The translations under genes and the position numbers were made by a program. From Candidatus Minthosoma equi (lineage in GTDB: Bacteria > Bacteroidota > Bacteroidia > Bacteroidales > Bacteroidaceae), in assembly GCA_018064885.1 (NCBI GenBank), contig JAGHUI010000050.1, forward strand, positions 1-49,693: a stretch of 49,693 bases of DNA, in the 5' to 3' direction. Below, piece after piece: positions 7,982-16,260 of this stretch. The notes beneath the pieces were generated by a model. That model was not told where the DNA came from, ran no database searches, and was given only the letters and a program-made list of their open reading frames with translations. Numbering within the stretch: position 1 is the first letter of the stretch; every line of letters begins with the position of its first letter.

Positions 7982-8716
7982 TTAATCTACCACAGATGGC
8001 AGATCCTTTATATTATTAATAATGTGTGTTGGGATGCTTTCGTCAATCTCTTCATTGCCCCAACCTATACCTTTTATCCAAACGGTCTTGCATCCAATCT
8101 TTGTTGCAGGAACAATATCCTTTGAGAAGCTGTCGCCCACAACGAGGATGTCGCTTGAAGGAAGCTCGCTCTCACTCTTTCCTGTAACCTTTCTCAAAGC
8201 CTCAACGCCAAGCTGAAATATCTGTGGATCGGGTTTGCGGATACCTACAACGGCAGATTCAACGATATGCTTGAAGTATTCAAGCTTGAAATCAGCAAGG
8301 ATGGTTTCGATATTTCCATAGAAGTTGCTGACAAGCACGAGAGGGTATGTCTCTGCCAACTGCGCTATTACAGGACGTGCAACTTTCAAGACATTCAAAA
8401 CATATTGATAGCAATACTGCGCTATCTCTTCGTTCTTCTTTGTACGTTCATCTTCAGCACATTGCCATACATTGCGAGACGTGAGATCACCAGTTTCAAG
8501 ATCAATCTTTATACGAAGAAGATCAAGCATATTATGCTCTGGCTTGATGTAAGGATGGCGAGCAAGAGCTCGTTCAGCAAACACGTAGCTTGTTCGAAAC
8601 TCTTCCTTGCTAACAGGAACCTGAGCATACTGATAACCCTCCCACAAGACTTCGCTCCAATGAAGAGAGTTTGTGTCTATCGTACCCCCGTAGTCGAATA
8701 TAATTGCTTGAATCAT
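7982..8716 (-). CDS. HAD-superfamily hydrolase (class I)
   Basis: A 244-residue cytoplasmic HAD-fold protein. Motif I is FDYGGT (nucleophile Asp8); motif III is GIRKPDP near residue 158, and motif IV is VGDSFSKD near residue 192. The second aspartate of the usual DxDxT motif, the general acid/base of HAD phosphatases, is glycine here (Gly10). Its start overlaps the stop of the phosphatidyltransferase gene (ATGA, 8713-8716), so the two are translationally coupled. A phosphatase acting on the product of the neighbouring lipid enzymes is plausible but not shown. Confidence 0.8.
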   Translation of the reverse strand: MIQAIIFDYGGTIDTNSLHWSEVLWEGYQYAQVPVSKEEFRTSYVFAERALARHPYIKPEHNMLDLLRIKIDLETGDLTSRNVWQCAEDERTKKNEEIAQYCYQYVLNVLKVARPVIAQLAETYPLVLVSNFYGNIETILADFKLEYFKHIVESAVVGIRKPDPQIFQLGVEALRKVTGKSESELPSSDILVVGDSFSKDIVPATKIGCKTVWIKGIGWGNEEIDESIPTHIINNIKDLPSVVD

Positions 8717-9693
8717 AATGTTTTCAAAAGTTTTTTACAGAAAGACTCATGTGTTGAGCGCATATAGAAATAGAGCGATGTCATCACAACGATTTCAAAA
8801 GCTAAGTACATCCAAGGAACATCCGCTAAACAAGATATGTAGAGTGCTATGGCTCTTGTATTGAACGTGAGGATGTTTGCCCATTTCATCATCGGAAGGC
8901 TCAATGTGCGGAATTCTTCGCGAAAGCTCTGAGGGATGTTCTCTGTGGCTCCATACTTCTCCTTCAGTTTCGCCATGAGTCTCTGGAAATTAGGAGTCTG
9001 GCTTTCCTGATTCTTAGTATAATTAACGTATGTGTATAGGAATGCTTTCCAGAGGAGATTGCCTTTCCAAGGCGTGGAATCATAAAGCGCTTTCTGCTGA
9101 ACGGAATTGTCTAGTTCGCTGCCAGTTTTGCCTTTCAGGAAAAACAAGTGGATGTTGCGATAATAGTCGGAAAGTCCGCATTGGTGAGCATGGCACACTA
9201 TGCCAGAGAAGAAGCACAATGCGACAAATGCAAGCGTTGCAACGATGGCGTTCTGCTGGGTATCTTCCAATCCGAGCCATCCAAACTCCATATCGTGATG
9301 AATGTAGAAGCGTACAGCAATGGAAACATAAATGGCTATGAACCAGACATCTCCTGCTGCTCCATCAAGTATTCTGCCCAACTGGGTTTTCTTTCCTGTC
9401 ATTCTTGCCAGCTGACCATCTGCGCTATCGTAGAAGTTTGCCCAGGCAAGCAAGAGAACTGCTATTATATTATATATGAGTCCTTCCATGCCTTCGGTAC
9501 GGAAACTTCCATGCACAAAGAAAAGCGCGGAAACTGCACCGATAATCATGGAGAGTATAGTGACTGTATTTGGATGAATGTCAAAATGGTTGAAGAATCG
9601 TGCCCATTGATAGCCTATTGGTCGTGTCCATACGGTATCAAGCCATTCTTCTGTATCGTTAGACTTTAACGTGCTCTGTATCTGTTCTTTCAT
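8713..9693 (-). CDS. CDP-alcohol phosphatidyltransferase family membrane protein
   Basis: An integral membrane enzyme that would transfer a phosphoalcohol head group to or from a CDP-activated lipid. The ATG at 9693, overlapping the upstream TAA by one base, gives 326 residues and is preferred to an upstream start. The signature DSADGQLAR begins near residue 85 and continues to LDGAAGD near residue 114. In the family consensus the last two aspartates are three residues apart; here they are four apart. Several hydrophobic helices flank the motif. The substrate is unknown: phosphatidylinositol-phosphate-type synthesis is possible, but no inositol-phosphate synthase gene is in the window. Confidence 0.8.
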   Translation of the reverse strand: MKEQIQSTLKSNDTEEWLDTVWTRPIGYQWARFFNHFDIHPNTVTILSMIIGAVSALFFVHGSFRTEGMEGLIYNIIAVLLLAWANFYDSADGQLARMTGKKTQLGRILDGAAGDVWFIAIYVSIAVRFYIHHDMEFGWLGLEDTQQNAIVATLAFVALCFFSGIVCHAHQCGLSDYYRNIHLFFLKGKTGSELDNSVQQKALYDSTPWKGNLLWKAFLYTYVNYTKNQESQTPNFQRLMAKLKEKYGATENIPQSFREEFRTLSLPMMKWANILTFNTRAIALYISCLADVPWMYLAFEIVVMTSLYFYMRSTHESFCKKLLKTL

Positions 9694-10544
9694 TATTGCG
9701 TTATCCTTTGAGCTATTGCCTTTGCTGCCTCTTCGCGGCAACTTGAAAAACTTGGAAAATCATTGAAGTCGATGAAGAAGAACTCTCCTTCTTCATTGAT
9801 TATCGCATCACCTCCATAGACAGGGACATCAAGCTTCTTTGCTATCATATCGGCATAAAGTTTCACTCGCTCTGGGTTGAACTCATAGCCCTTCTCCACT
9901 CCATTCACTGCTTCATGACCAAACTTGGAATGTCCCTTGCTGGCATAATTCCATGAAAAGAAGCTTGTTCCTTCTACACCATAGAACTTGATGAGATCGC
10001 CTTCCATGTGCATCTGAGCCATCCACATATTCACGTCTCTCTCCACAAAGTTGGCAAAGGCAACATGGAACGCTTCTTTGTCTTTACAGAATATGGTATC
10101 TTCCTTGACAACGGCACTTCCGTCGCAATTTTTCATCCACAGCGGAGGCACTATGTCATTTAAGTCTTCTGTTGAGCAATAGAGAATCTCCTTTTTCTGT
10201 CCAAAGACAAATTCTGGCTGTGGAATGCCTGCGTCCAGCATCTGGTTTGCCATAGATGCCTTGTTTGTGCAGGAAAGGATGCCGTTGATAGAATTTATAA
10301 ACTTTGACTGTGTGTGAGTATCTGTATCTTTTTCAAGAATAACAAGAGAAAAGATATCTCTTGCCATTGTGAACACTTTGTCGAATGGTCTGTAATCGTA
10401 CTGCACCATTTCATCCTCTGCGATGGTAGTAACAGAATGTCCACCTGCTTTCAATTCCTCTACCACAGCATTGAAGATTGCAGCATCATTTTCTGCCAGA
10501 TTTGGAGAATATTTTTCTCCACGGCTTATACCAAGTACGTTCAT
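9693..10544 (-). CDS. ATP-grasp family ligase
   Basis: The ATG at 10544 gives 283 residues and lies 4 bases after the stop of the preceding gene; a TTG start 24 bases upstream would overlap that gene and is less likely. The protein has the ATP-grasp layout: a small N-terminal alpha/beta domain, a central nucleotide-binding part, and a C-terminal GGDAI...FFIDFND segment carrying the metal-binding acidic residues and Asn. Such enzymes join a carboxylate to an amine or thiol at the cost of ATP. Position between a flippase-like protein and a phosphatidyltransferase suggests that it acts on a lipid head group or its precursor. The actual substrate is unknown. Confidence 0.75.
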   Translation of the reverse strand: MNVLGISRGEKYSPNLAENDAAIFNAVVEELKAGGHSVTTIAEDEMVQYDYRPFDKVFTMARDIFSLVILEKDTDTHTQSKFINSINGILSCTNKASMANQMLDAGIPQPEFVFGQKKEILYCSTEDLNDIVPPLWMKNCDGSAVVKEDTIFCKDKEAFHVAFANFVERDVNMWMAQMHMEGDLIKFYGVEGTSFFSWNYASKGHSKFGHEAVNGVEKGYEFNPERVKLYADMIAKKLDVPVYGGDAIINEEGEFFFIDFNDFPSFSSCREEAAKAIAQRITQ

Positions 10545-10548
10545 ATTC

Positions 10549-11565
10549 TTATTGTTTATTATTGCCAATCTTCATTATAAACAAACCGACTGCTGTCCAA
10601 AACAACTCTCGCACTCTGCATATAATGCTGACAAACATACCAATATCACTTGTCATTCCCATCTGTGCCACAGACATTGCAAAACCGCCCTCTCGTCCAC
10701 CAAGCTGGAGTGGCATGAAGAAAAGAAGATTAGCGAAAAGACTGGTGAACGCAAGAATAAGGAATGAATAGATAAATGTCAGGAAGCCTCCGTCGCCTGC
10801 ATCAAAGAGTATGAGCATGAAATAAATCTCAAAGCTCTGACATATTCTTCCCACATATTCTAAAAAGAAACTGCCATAGAAACTGCGCTTGTTCTGTGAC
10901 TGTAGCTCAGAAATCTGGCTATCAATCTTTTGAAGATCATCCTTATGCTTCTCTGCAAAATTCGCAGCCCATTTCTTACATCCTGGAACTTTCTTGACGA
11001 AGTTTATGATCTTAACCACCAAGCCATTCTTGTATCCACGGATAAACATATAGATTCCTGCAAAGCAAAATAAAAGCATGAAAATCAGCACAGCAACCAT
11101 TCCGCCTCCTAAAGGCAGATTGCCCACTAATGCAAGAATAAGATAGATAACAATGCTGGATGCCCAAAACCAGAAGTGTGCGAAGATATGCATCATGGCA
11201 AACAGCAGAACGCTTGACGTGGCTCTCTGCGCCCCGATGTATGGCTTCATCTCCATAATCTTGTATGGCTCACCTCCCATCAATCCTGCTGGAGTTGCAT
11301 AATTCAAAGCAAATCCTGTAATAGTGATCTTGAGCAGTTTCCAGAATGGCACAGGGCAATCACCAGATCCTTTGATAATAACCTGCCATGTCAAAGCATT
11401 CATCACATATAGCACCAACCACAAGGCAAGGATGGCAACGAGCCAATAGCCTGCAGTCATAATGTCCTCCCAAAGCTGTACGAACGACACCTTGAAAGTG
11501 AAAAGCATTATGATGATAGCAATAATGCCAAATGCGAAGAATATGTTTCTTGTCTTATTTTTCAA
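10549..11565 (-). CDS. lysylphosphatidylglycerol-synthase/flippase-like membrane protein (UPF0104 type)
   Basis: A 338-residue polytopic membrane protein of the LPG-synthase transmembrane (AglD/MprF N-domain-like) family. It has 7-8 hydrophobic helices, the conserved GGEPYK segment after helix 3, and LGGREGG near the C-terminus. Relatives move or help to modify lipids across the inner membrane; the aminoacyl-transferase domain of MprF is absent. The start is unusual: the first codon is TTG at 11565, sharing bases with the TGA stop of the pdxA homologue (TTGA), which implies re-initiation. The next ATG would cut into the first membrane helix. Confidence 0.75.
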   Translation of the reverse strand: MKNKTRNIFFAFGIIAIIIMLFTFKVSFVQLWEDIMTAGYWLVAILALWLVLYVMNALTWQVIIKGSGDCPVPFWKLLKITITGFALNYATPAGLMGGEPYKIMEMKPYIGAQRATSSVLLFAMMHIFAHFWFWASSIVIYLILALVGNLPLGGGMVAVLIFMLLFCFAGIYMFIRGYKNGLVVKIINFVKKVPGCKKWAANFAEKHKDDLQKIDSQISELQSQNKRSFYGSFFLEYVGRICQSFEIYFMLILFDAGDGGFLTFIYSFLILAFTSLFANLLFFMPLQLGGREGGFAMSVAQMGMTSDIGMFVSIICRVRELFWTAVGLFIMKIGNNKQ

Positions 11566-12656
11566 TCTTCTGTCTCTTGATCAAGCTTCAGTTTGTCGGA
11601 ATCGTCACGCTTCTCGAAATACTGTTTCTTCAGCGGATTACGGCGGGAATTATCAAATCTGTTGCGGTTTCTCACAACATCAAGGACTGTATAAATTGAT
11701 TCACGGAATGCTTGCTCGTCCGCCATATCCTTGCCGGCTATGTTATAAGAAACACCCATTGCTGGTGCTGTACGAACAACAGGAAGACCTGCGGTATAGT
11801 TAATGCCCTCATTAAGAGCAATGGCTCTAAATGGTGCAACACCTTGATCGTGATACATAGCAAGAACTGCATCGAAATTCTTGTAATTTTCTGTGCCAAA
11901 GAATTCGTCAGCAGGATAAGGTCCCATACATCTCACACCTCTCTTGAAAAGCTCGTCAATAACAGGGGTAATGATTTCAGTCTCTTCCTTGCCAAACTGA
12001 TTGTCCTCTTCGCTCTTTGGATTCAAAGAAAGGACTGCGATACGAGGAATATCTATGTTGAAGTCACGCTTCAATGTATTATGAATAATGACAAGCTTTT
12101 CCGCAATGGAATCCTTTGTAATGTTTCCTGCGATTTCTGATACAGGAAGCGAAGATGTGAGGATTGCCACTCTCAAGTTACCGCTGATAAACATCTTTAC
12201 AGCATTGCGCCCCTCACCAAGCTTGTTCTGGATGTATAATGTCTGTCCAGGGAATGCTTCGCCGTTCTCCAACTTCATAGTAGCCTTATTCACAGGAGTT
12301 GTCACCAAAGCATCGATATAGCCTTTCTGCAAGTCTTCCAATGCTCTGTCCAACGCAACCAATGCAGCCTTGCCTGTTTCTTCTGTTGATGAACCCAATT
12401 CGATTTTCAGCTCATCCTCCCCAAAACAGTTTACAAGGTTCAATGCACGCTCTTTCACGTTATCTGCAGAATTGATTGTCTGGAAAACAGTCTGATAGTT
12501 CAACGCCTTACGATGATATGTTGCAGCCTTTGTTGATCCATATACTACAGGAGTACACAGTGAAAGCATATCCTCATTGAGGAATGTCTTCAAAATTAAT
12601 TCATAGCCAACACCGTTTATATCTCCTTGTGTAATTCCTATTCTTATATGTGCCAT
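11562..12656 (-). CDS. pdxA: PdxA-like 4-hydroxythreonine-4-phosphate dehydrogenase homologue
   Basis: A 364-residue member of the PdxA family, whose standard activity is the NAD-dependent oxidation of 4-phosphohydroxythreonine in vitamin B6 synthesis. VTTPVNK, GPYPAD and AMYHDQG (His269) match the family. However, the GHTE motif reads GQTL (Gln138), the THLPL metal-site segment reads SSLPV (Ser169), and LNPHAGEG reads LNPKSEED (Lys214). By comparison with the E. coli enzyme, two of three metal-ligand histidines and one substrate-phosphate histidine are missing. The family call is firm; the reaction is in doubt. It sits between a DUF4837 gene and the lipid-type genes. The C-terminus has a charged extension. 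Confidence 0.75.
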   Translation of the reverse strand: MAHIRIGITQGDINGVGYELILKTFLNEDMLSLCTPVVYGSTKAATYHRKALNYQTVFQTINSADNVKERALNLVNCFGEDELKIELGSSTEETGKAALVALDRALEDLQKGYIDALVTTPVNKATMKLENGEAFPGQTLYIQNKLGEGRNAVKMFISGNLRVAILTSSLPVSEIAGNITKDSIAEKLVIIHNTLKRDFNIDIPRIAVLSLNPKSEEDNQFGKEETEIITPVIDELFKRGVRCMGPYPADEFFGTENYKNFDAVLAMYHDQGVAPFRAIALNEGINYTAGLPVVRTAPAMGVSYNIAGKDMADEQAFRESIYTVLDVVRNRNRFDNSRRNPLKKQYFEKRDDSDKLKLDQETED

Positions 12657-12671
12657 TCTTATTTATAGATA

Positions 12672-13721
12672 TTATTTGCTGTTTTGTTTCTTTTCCTCTT
12701 CTTCAATCTGATCTGGAGTCTCAAGCGTGTAAAGCGCAGCTTCAAGACGTCTGATCATTGTGCGCTTCATCTTGTCTGGAGCATACACAAATCCCTCAAC
12801 CACAATCACACGATTATTTTTCTTGTCAATGCGAGAGTGGCTGATGAATGGGCCGCCCATTGCATCGTTGCGCATTTCCCAGAGTCCACGAGCTTCCATT
12901 GCATACATTCCGCCAACATTGATGTTCTTTGTCCATACGAACTCTGGATTTGTCTGCATCCACATTCCTGGATGACCGCCAGGGATATTGCGCTTCATTA
13001 TGGTATCACGCAATGCGATGTATGGCTTCTTCGTAAACATTTTCTCGCTCACATAAGGCAATGAGTATATACATATGTTCTGAATGGAAGAAAGACCATC
13101 ATCACTTGCCCAAATGAAGTTGTCGCCTTCCTTCATGCTCTTGATGTCAACAGGGATGTAGAAGTTGCAACCGAACATTTCCTTGACAGCCTTGGCAAAC
13201 TTGATGTTATGCTCATAGTACAAATCGTTTGCCTCACGGTTGATTTCGTCTGAGGTGATAACAGATTCTATGTCTTTTGTATGCTCTGTAATATAGACAG
13301 ATGCATCAAACTGGTTTGGAGCATGAATTGTGATGATTATCTGTGGCGTAGAATGAACATCCTTCTCTACAATCATCTTTGCCATTGTGTATTCATCACT
13401 AATCTCTATCTTAATAATGTTGCGGAAAAGATTAGTGATGTTATCAAAATGCTTTGGCTCAATATGACTCTTATGGAACTGCTCTTCATCCTGTGGCAAA
13501 CCAACAAGATGCTTATCAAGAATCTGCTGAACAGCCTTTCCTGCATAGCCTTTCCATACGCTATCCTCTGCAACAACCATGACCTCATAAGGGTTTCCTG
13601 ATGAAACAGGCGTGAGCAAACTGCCGCTTCTCTTATGACGTTTGCCTATCGAAGGGTTATCGGAACATGCTGCAAAGGCGCAAGCTGCCAATAGCAGCAT
13701 TGCAATTATCTTTATCTTCAT
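12672..13721 (-). CDS. DUF4837 family lipoprotein
   Basis: A 349-residue protein with an N-terminal lipoprotein signal: a hydrophobic stretch ending in AFAAC, so Cys18 would be acylated. The following sequence matches the DUF4837 family of Bacteroidetes, which has no known function. The C-terminal tail is highly charged (Glu/Lys-rich). The start overlaps the rlmN stop in an ATGA quartet (13718-13721) and the pdxA homologue begins 15 bases after its stop, so it is an inner gene of the operon. Confidence 0.75.
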   Translation of the reverse strand: MKIKIIAMLLLAACAFAACSDNPSIGKRHKRSGSLLTPVSSGNPYEVMVVAEDSVWKGYAGKAVQQILDKHLVGLPQDEEQFHKSHIEPKHFDNITNLFRNIIKIEISDEYTMAKMIVEKDVHSTPQIIITIHAPNQFDASVYITEHTKDIESVITSDEINREANDLYYEHNIKFAKAVKEMFGCNFYIPVDIKSMKEGDNFIWASDDGLSSIQNICIYSLPYVSEKMFTKKPYIALRDTIMKRNIPGGHPGMWMQTNPEFVWTKNINVGGMYAMEARGLWEMRNDAMGGPFISHSRIDKKNNRVIVVEGFVYAPDKMKRTMIRRLEAALYTLETPDQIEEEEKKQNSK

Positions 13722-14770
13722 ATATTCTGATTTTCAAGTTGTTTCTTTGTCGAAAGCAAACCACATGCAGCCCAAATATCCTGTCCTCTTGAAGCACGGA
13801 TAGTTGTTGTAATGCCGTGGTTGTTCAAATAGTCACGGAAAGATTCCATAGACTTTGTCTCTACCTCTTTCAATGGTACATCAGGAATCTTGTGCCATCT
13901 GATAAGGTTCACCCTGCAATCCAATCCTCTCAGCAGTTTTGTGAGTTCTTTAGCATGAAGGGTGCTATCATTTGTACCTCCGAACATTGTGTATTCAAAG
14001 GTTATGCGTCGCTGATGGCTCCAGTCGTATTCCTTCAGCAGTTCTATTATTTCGCTAATTGCAAACTGCTTCTCTGCTGGCATCAGCTGCTGGCGCTGTT
14101 CGTGTATTGGAGTGTGAAGAGAAATTGCGAGATGGCATTCACTCTCATCAAGGAATCTTCTCAAGTTCTTCTTCAATCCAACTGTTGATACGGTAATTCT
14201 TCGAGGACTCCATGCCCAACCGTAATCAGCAGTCAGTATCTCCGTTGATTTCATAACATTGTCCATATTGTCAAGCGGTTCGCCCTGTCCCATATAAACA
14301 ACATTAGTCAGCATCGTTCCGCCTTCACATTCCATCATTTGATCGACGCTGTAAATCTGATTAAGTATGTCAGTTACTGTCAAATCTCCATTCCAACCTT
14401 GCTTTCCTGTCTGGCAGAAAAGGCAATTCATCTTGCAACCTACCTGACAGCTTACGCATAATGTTGCTCTGTCGCCATCAGGAATATAGACTGATTCTAT
14501 GAATTTGCCATTCTCTGTAGGGAAAAGATACTTGATAGTACCGTCAACACTTCTGCTTATCTCTACAGGCTCAGAGCATCCCACACAATACAACGAAGCC
14601 AACTTCTCGCGGTTTGCCTTTGAGATGTTGGTCATTTCTTCTATTGTATGTATATGCTTACCGTATATCCACTGAGCAATTTGCTTTGCCGTGAATTTAG
14701 GCATAGAGAGTTGCAGGCACAAGTCCTGCAACTCTTCAAGCGTTTTACCTAATAGAGGTGTTTTATCCAT
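13718..14770 (-). CDS. rlmN: 23S rRNA/tRNA adenine-C2 methyltransferase RlmN
   Basis: A radical-SAM enzyme that methylates A2503 of 23S rRNA, and A37 of some tRNAs, in the cytoplasm. The [4Fe-4S] motif CxxxCxxC is present as CKMNCLFC near residue 113. The two cysteines of the methyl-transfer mechanism are visible: one in the LCVSCQVG segment just before it and one in AACGLL near the C-terminus. Its 350 residues match the family length. It lies 57 bases after glyA and overlaps the DUF4837 gene by four bases. Confidence 0.95.
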   Translation of the reverse strand: MDKTPLLGKTLEELQDLCLQLSMPKFTAKQIAQWIYGKHIHTIEEMTNISKANREKLASLYCVGCSEPVEISRSVDGTIKYLFPTENGKFIESVYIPDGDRATLCVSCQVGCKMNCLFCQTGKQGWNGDLTVTDILNQIYSVDQMMECEGGTMLTNVVYMGQGEPLDNMDNVMKSTEILTADYGWAWSPRRITVSTVGLKKNLRRFLDESECHLAISLHTPIHEQRQQLMPAEKQFAISEIIELLKEYDWSHQRRITFEYTMFGGTNDSTLHAKELTKLLRGLDCRVNLIRWHKIPDVPLKEVETKSMESFRDYLNNHGITTTIRASRGQDIWAACGLLSTKKQLENQNI

Positions 14771-14827
14771 TTCTATTATTATTTAGTTCGCAGACGAAAG
14801 AACGCCAAGCGAATCTTAGGCATGTGA

Positions 14828-16108
14828 TTACCAAGCGAACAATGGGTAGTTCTTCATTGTCTCGTTAACCTCACCGCGAACCTTTGCGATTACGTTCTCA
14901 TCCTCTGGAGCATTGAGAACTTCCTCAATCCATGCTGCGATCTGAACCATGAGATCTTCCTTAGCGCCACGAGTTGTGATTGCTGGAGTACCGAGACGGA
15001 AACCTGAAGTCTGGAATGCAGAACGAGTGTCGAATGGAACCATGTTCTTGTTGATAGTGATGTCAGCTGCAACAAGAGCATTCTCTGCCACCTTACCAGT
15101 GAGATCAGGATACTTGCTGCGAAGGTCAACAAGCATTGAGTGGTTGTCTGTACCGCCAGAGACGATAGTGAAGCCACGCTTAATAAGCTCGTCAGCAAGA
15201 ACTGCTGCGTTCTTCTTAATCTGCATTGCATATTCCTTCCACTCTGGCTTCAATGCCTCGCCGAATGCAACAGCCTTAGCAGCGATTACATGCTCGAGAG
15301 GTCCACCCTGCTGTCCTGGGAATACTGCAGAATTGATGAGCTGTGACATCTTCTTAACCACACCCTTTGGAGTTGTGTAACCCCAAGGATTGTCGAAATC
15401 CTTGCCAAGAAGGATAAGACCACCGCGAGGACCACGAAGAGTCTTGTGAGTTGTTGTTGTTACAATATGTGCATACTTAACAGGGTTGTCAAGCAAACCT
15501 GCAGCGATAAGACCTGCTGGGTGAGCCATATCAATCATGAGGAGAGCGCCTACCTCGTCTGCAATCTTGCGCATGCGAGCATAATCCCACTCACGGCTAT
15601 AAGCTGAACCACCGCCAATGATGAGCTTTGGCTTGTTTTCCTTAGCGAGTCTTTCCATCTCATCGTAATCCACACGACCTGTCTCCTTGTTCAAGTTGTA
15701 ACCTACTGGACGGTAAAGAATACCAGAAGTGTTTACGAGAGAACCATGAGAGAGGTGACCTCCGTGATCAAGGTTAAGACCCATGAACACGTCGCCTGGC
15801 TTAAGAACAGCAAGAAGAACTGCTGCGTTAGCCTGAGCACCTGAGTGTGGCTGAACGTTTGCGTACTCAGCACCGAAGAGCTGGCAAGCACGATCAATAG
15901 CAAGCTGCTCAATCTGGTCAACAACCTGACAGCCGCCATAGTAACGGTGTCCAGGGTAACCCTCGGCATACTTGTTTGTGCAGTAGCTGCCCATAGCTTC
16001 CATAACCTGGTCGCTTACGAAGTTCTCTGATGCGATGAGCTCAATTCCTTTGAGCTGACGCTGATGTTCATTCTCAATGAGAGAGAAGATTGCGTTGTCT
16101 CTTTCCAT
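14828..16108 (-). CDS. glyA: serine hydroxymethyltransferase
   Basis: A PLP enzyme that interconverts serine and glycine with tetrahydrofolate, supplying one-carbon units. At 426 residues it is full length. The PLP lysine is in the [11 protein letters not shown] motif near residue 226; [13 protein letters not shown] and PHSGAQAN are intact. It is the first gene after the divergent promoter region at 16.17 kb and probably heads the minus-strand series. Codon use is strongly biased, as expected for a highly expressed gene. Confidence 0.96.
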   Translation of the reverse strand: MERDNAIFSLIENEHQRQLKGIELIASENFVSDQVMEAMGSYCTNKYAEGYPGHRYYGGCQVVDQIEQLAIDRACQLFGAEYANVQPHSGAQANAAVLLAVLKPGDVFMGLNLDHGGHLSHGSLVNTSGILYRPVGYNLNKETGRVDYDEMERLAKENKPKLIIGGGSAYSREWDYARMRKIADEVGALLMIDMAHPAGLIAAGLLDNPVKYAHIVTTTTHKTLRGPRGGLILLGKDFDNPWGYTTPKGVVKKMSQLINSAVFPGQQGGPLEHVIAAKAVAFGEALKPEWKEYAMQIKKNAAVLADELIKRGFTIVSGGTDNHSMLVDLRSKYPDLTGKVAENALVAADITINKNMVPFDTRSAFQTSGFRLGTPAITTRGAKEDLMVQIAAWIEEVLNAPEDENVIAKVRGEVNETMKNYPLFAW

Positions 16109-16173
16109 CTGAAAAAATTAATATTATATTGAGTTTATGATATTTTCTCTTGTCATTTTTACGAAATTGCGTG

Positions 16174-16204
16174 CAAATTTACTCATTAAAAGCCGATTTT
16201 CAAA
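16174..16204 (-). promoter_or_regulatory. glyA promoter
   Basis: On the minus strand TTTG (16201-16204) and TAAATTTG (16174-16181) are exact -33 and -7 boxes of the Bacteroidetes type with 19 bases between them. Transcription would start about 60 bases before the glyA start codon. The rarA promoter lies just beyond, pointing the other way. Confidence 0.75.
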
Positions 16205-16225
16205 ATTACTTTCATGGAAAAACAC

Positions 16226-16233
16226 TATCTTTG
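16226..16233 (+). promoter_or_regulatory. rarA promoter, -7 box
   Basis: TATCTTTG matches TAnnTTTG and is followed by GC, as in many Bacteroidetes promoters. It lies 27 bases before the rarA start codon. The -33 element is not clear. Confidence 0.6.
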
Positions 16234-16260
16234 CACATATTTAATAATAATTAAACCCAA

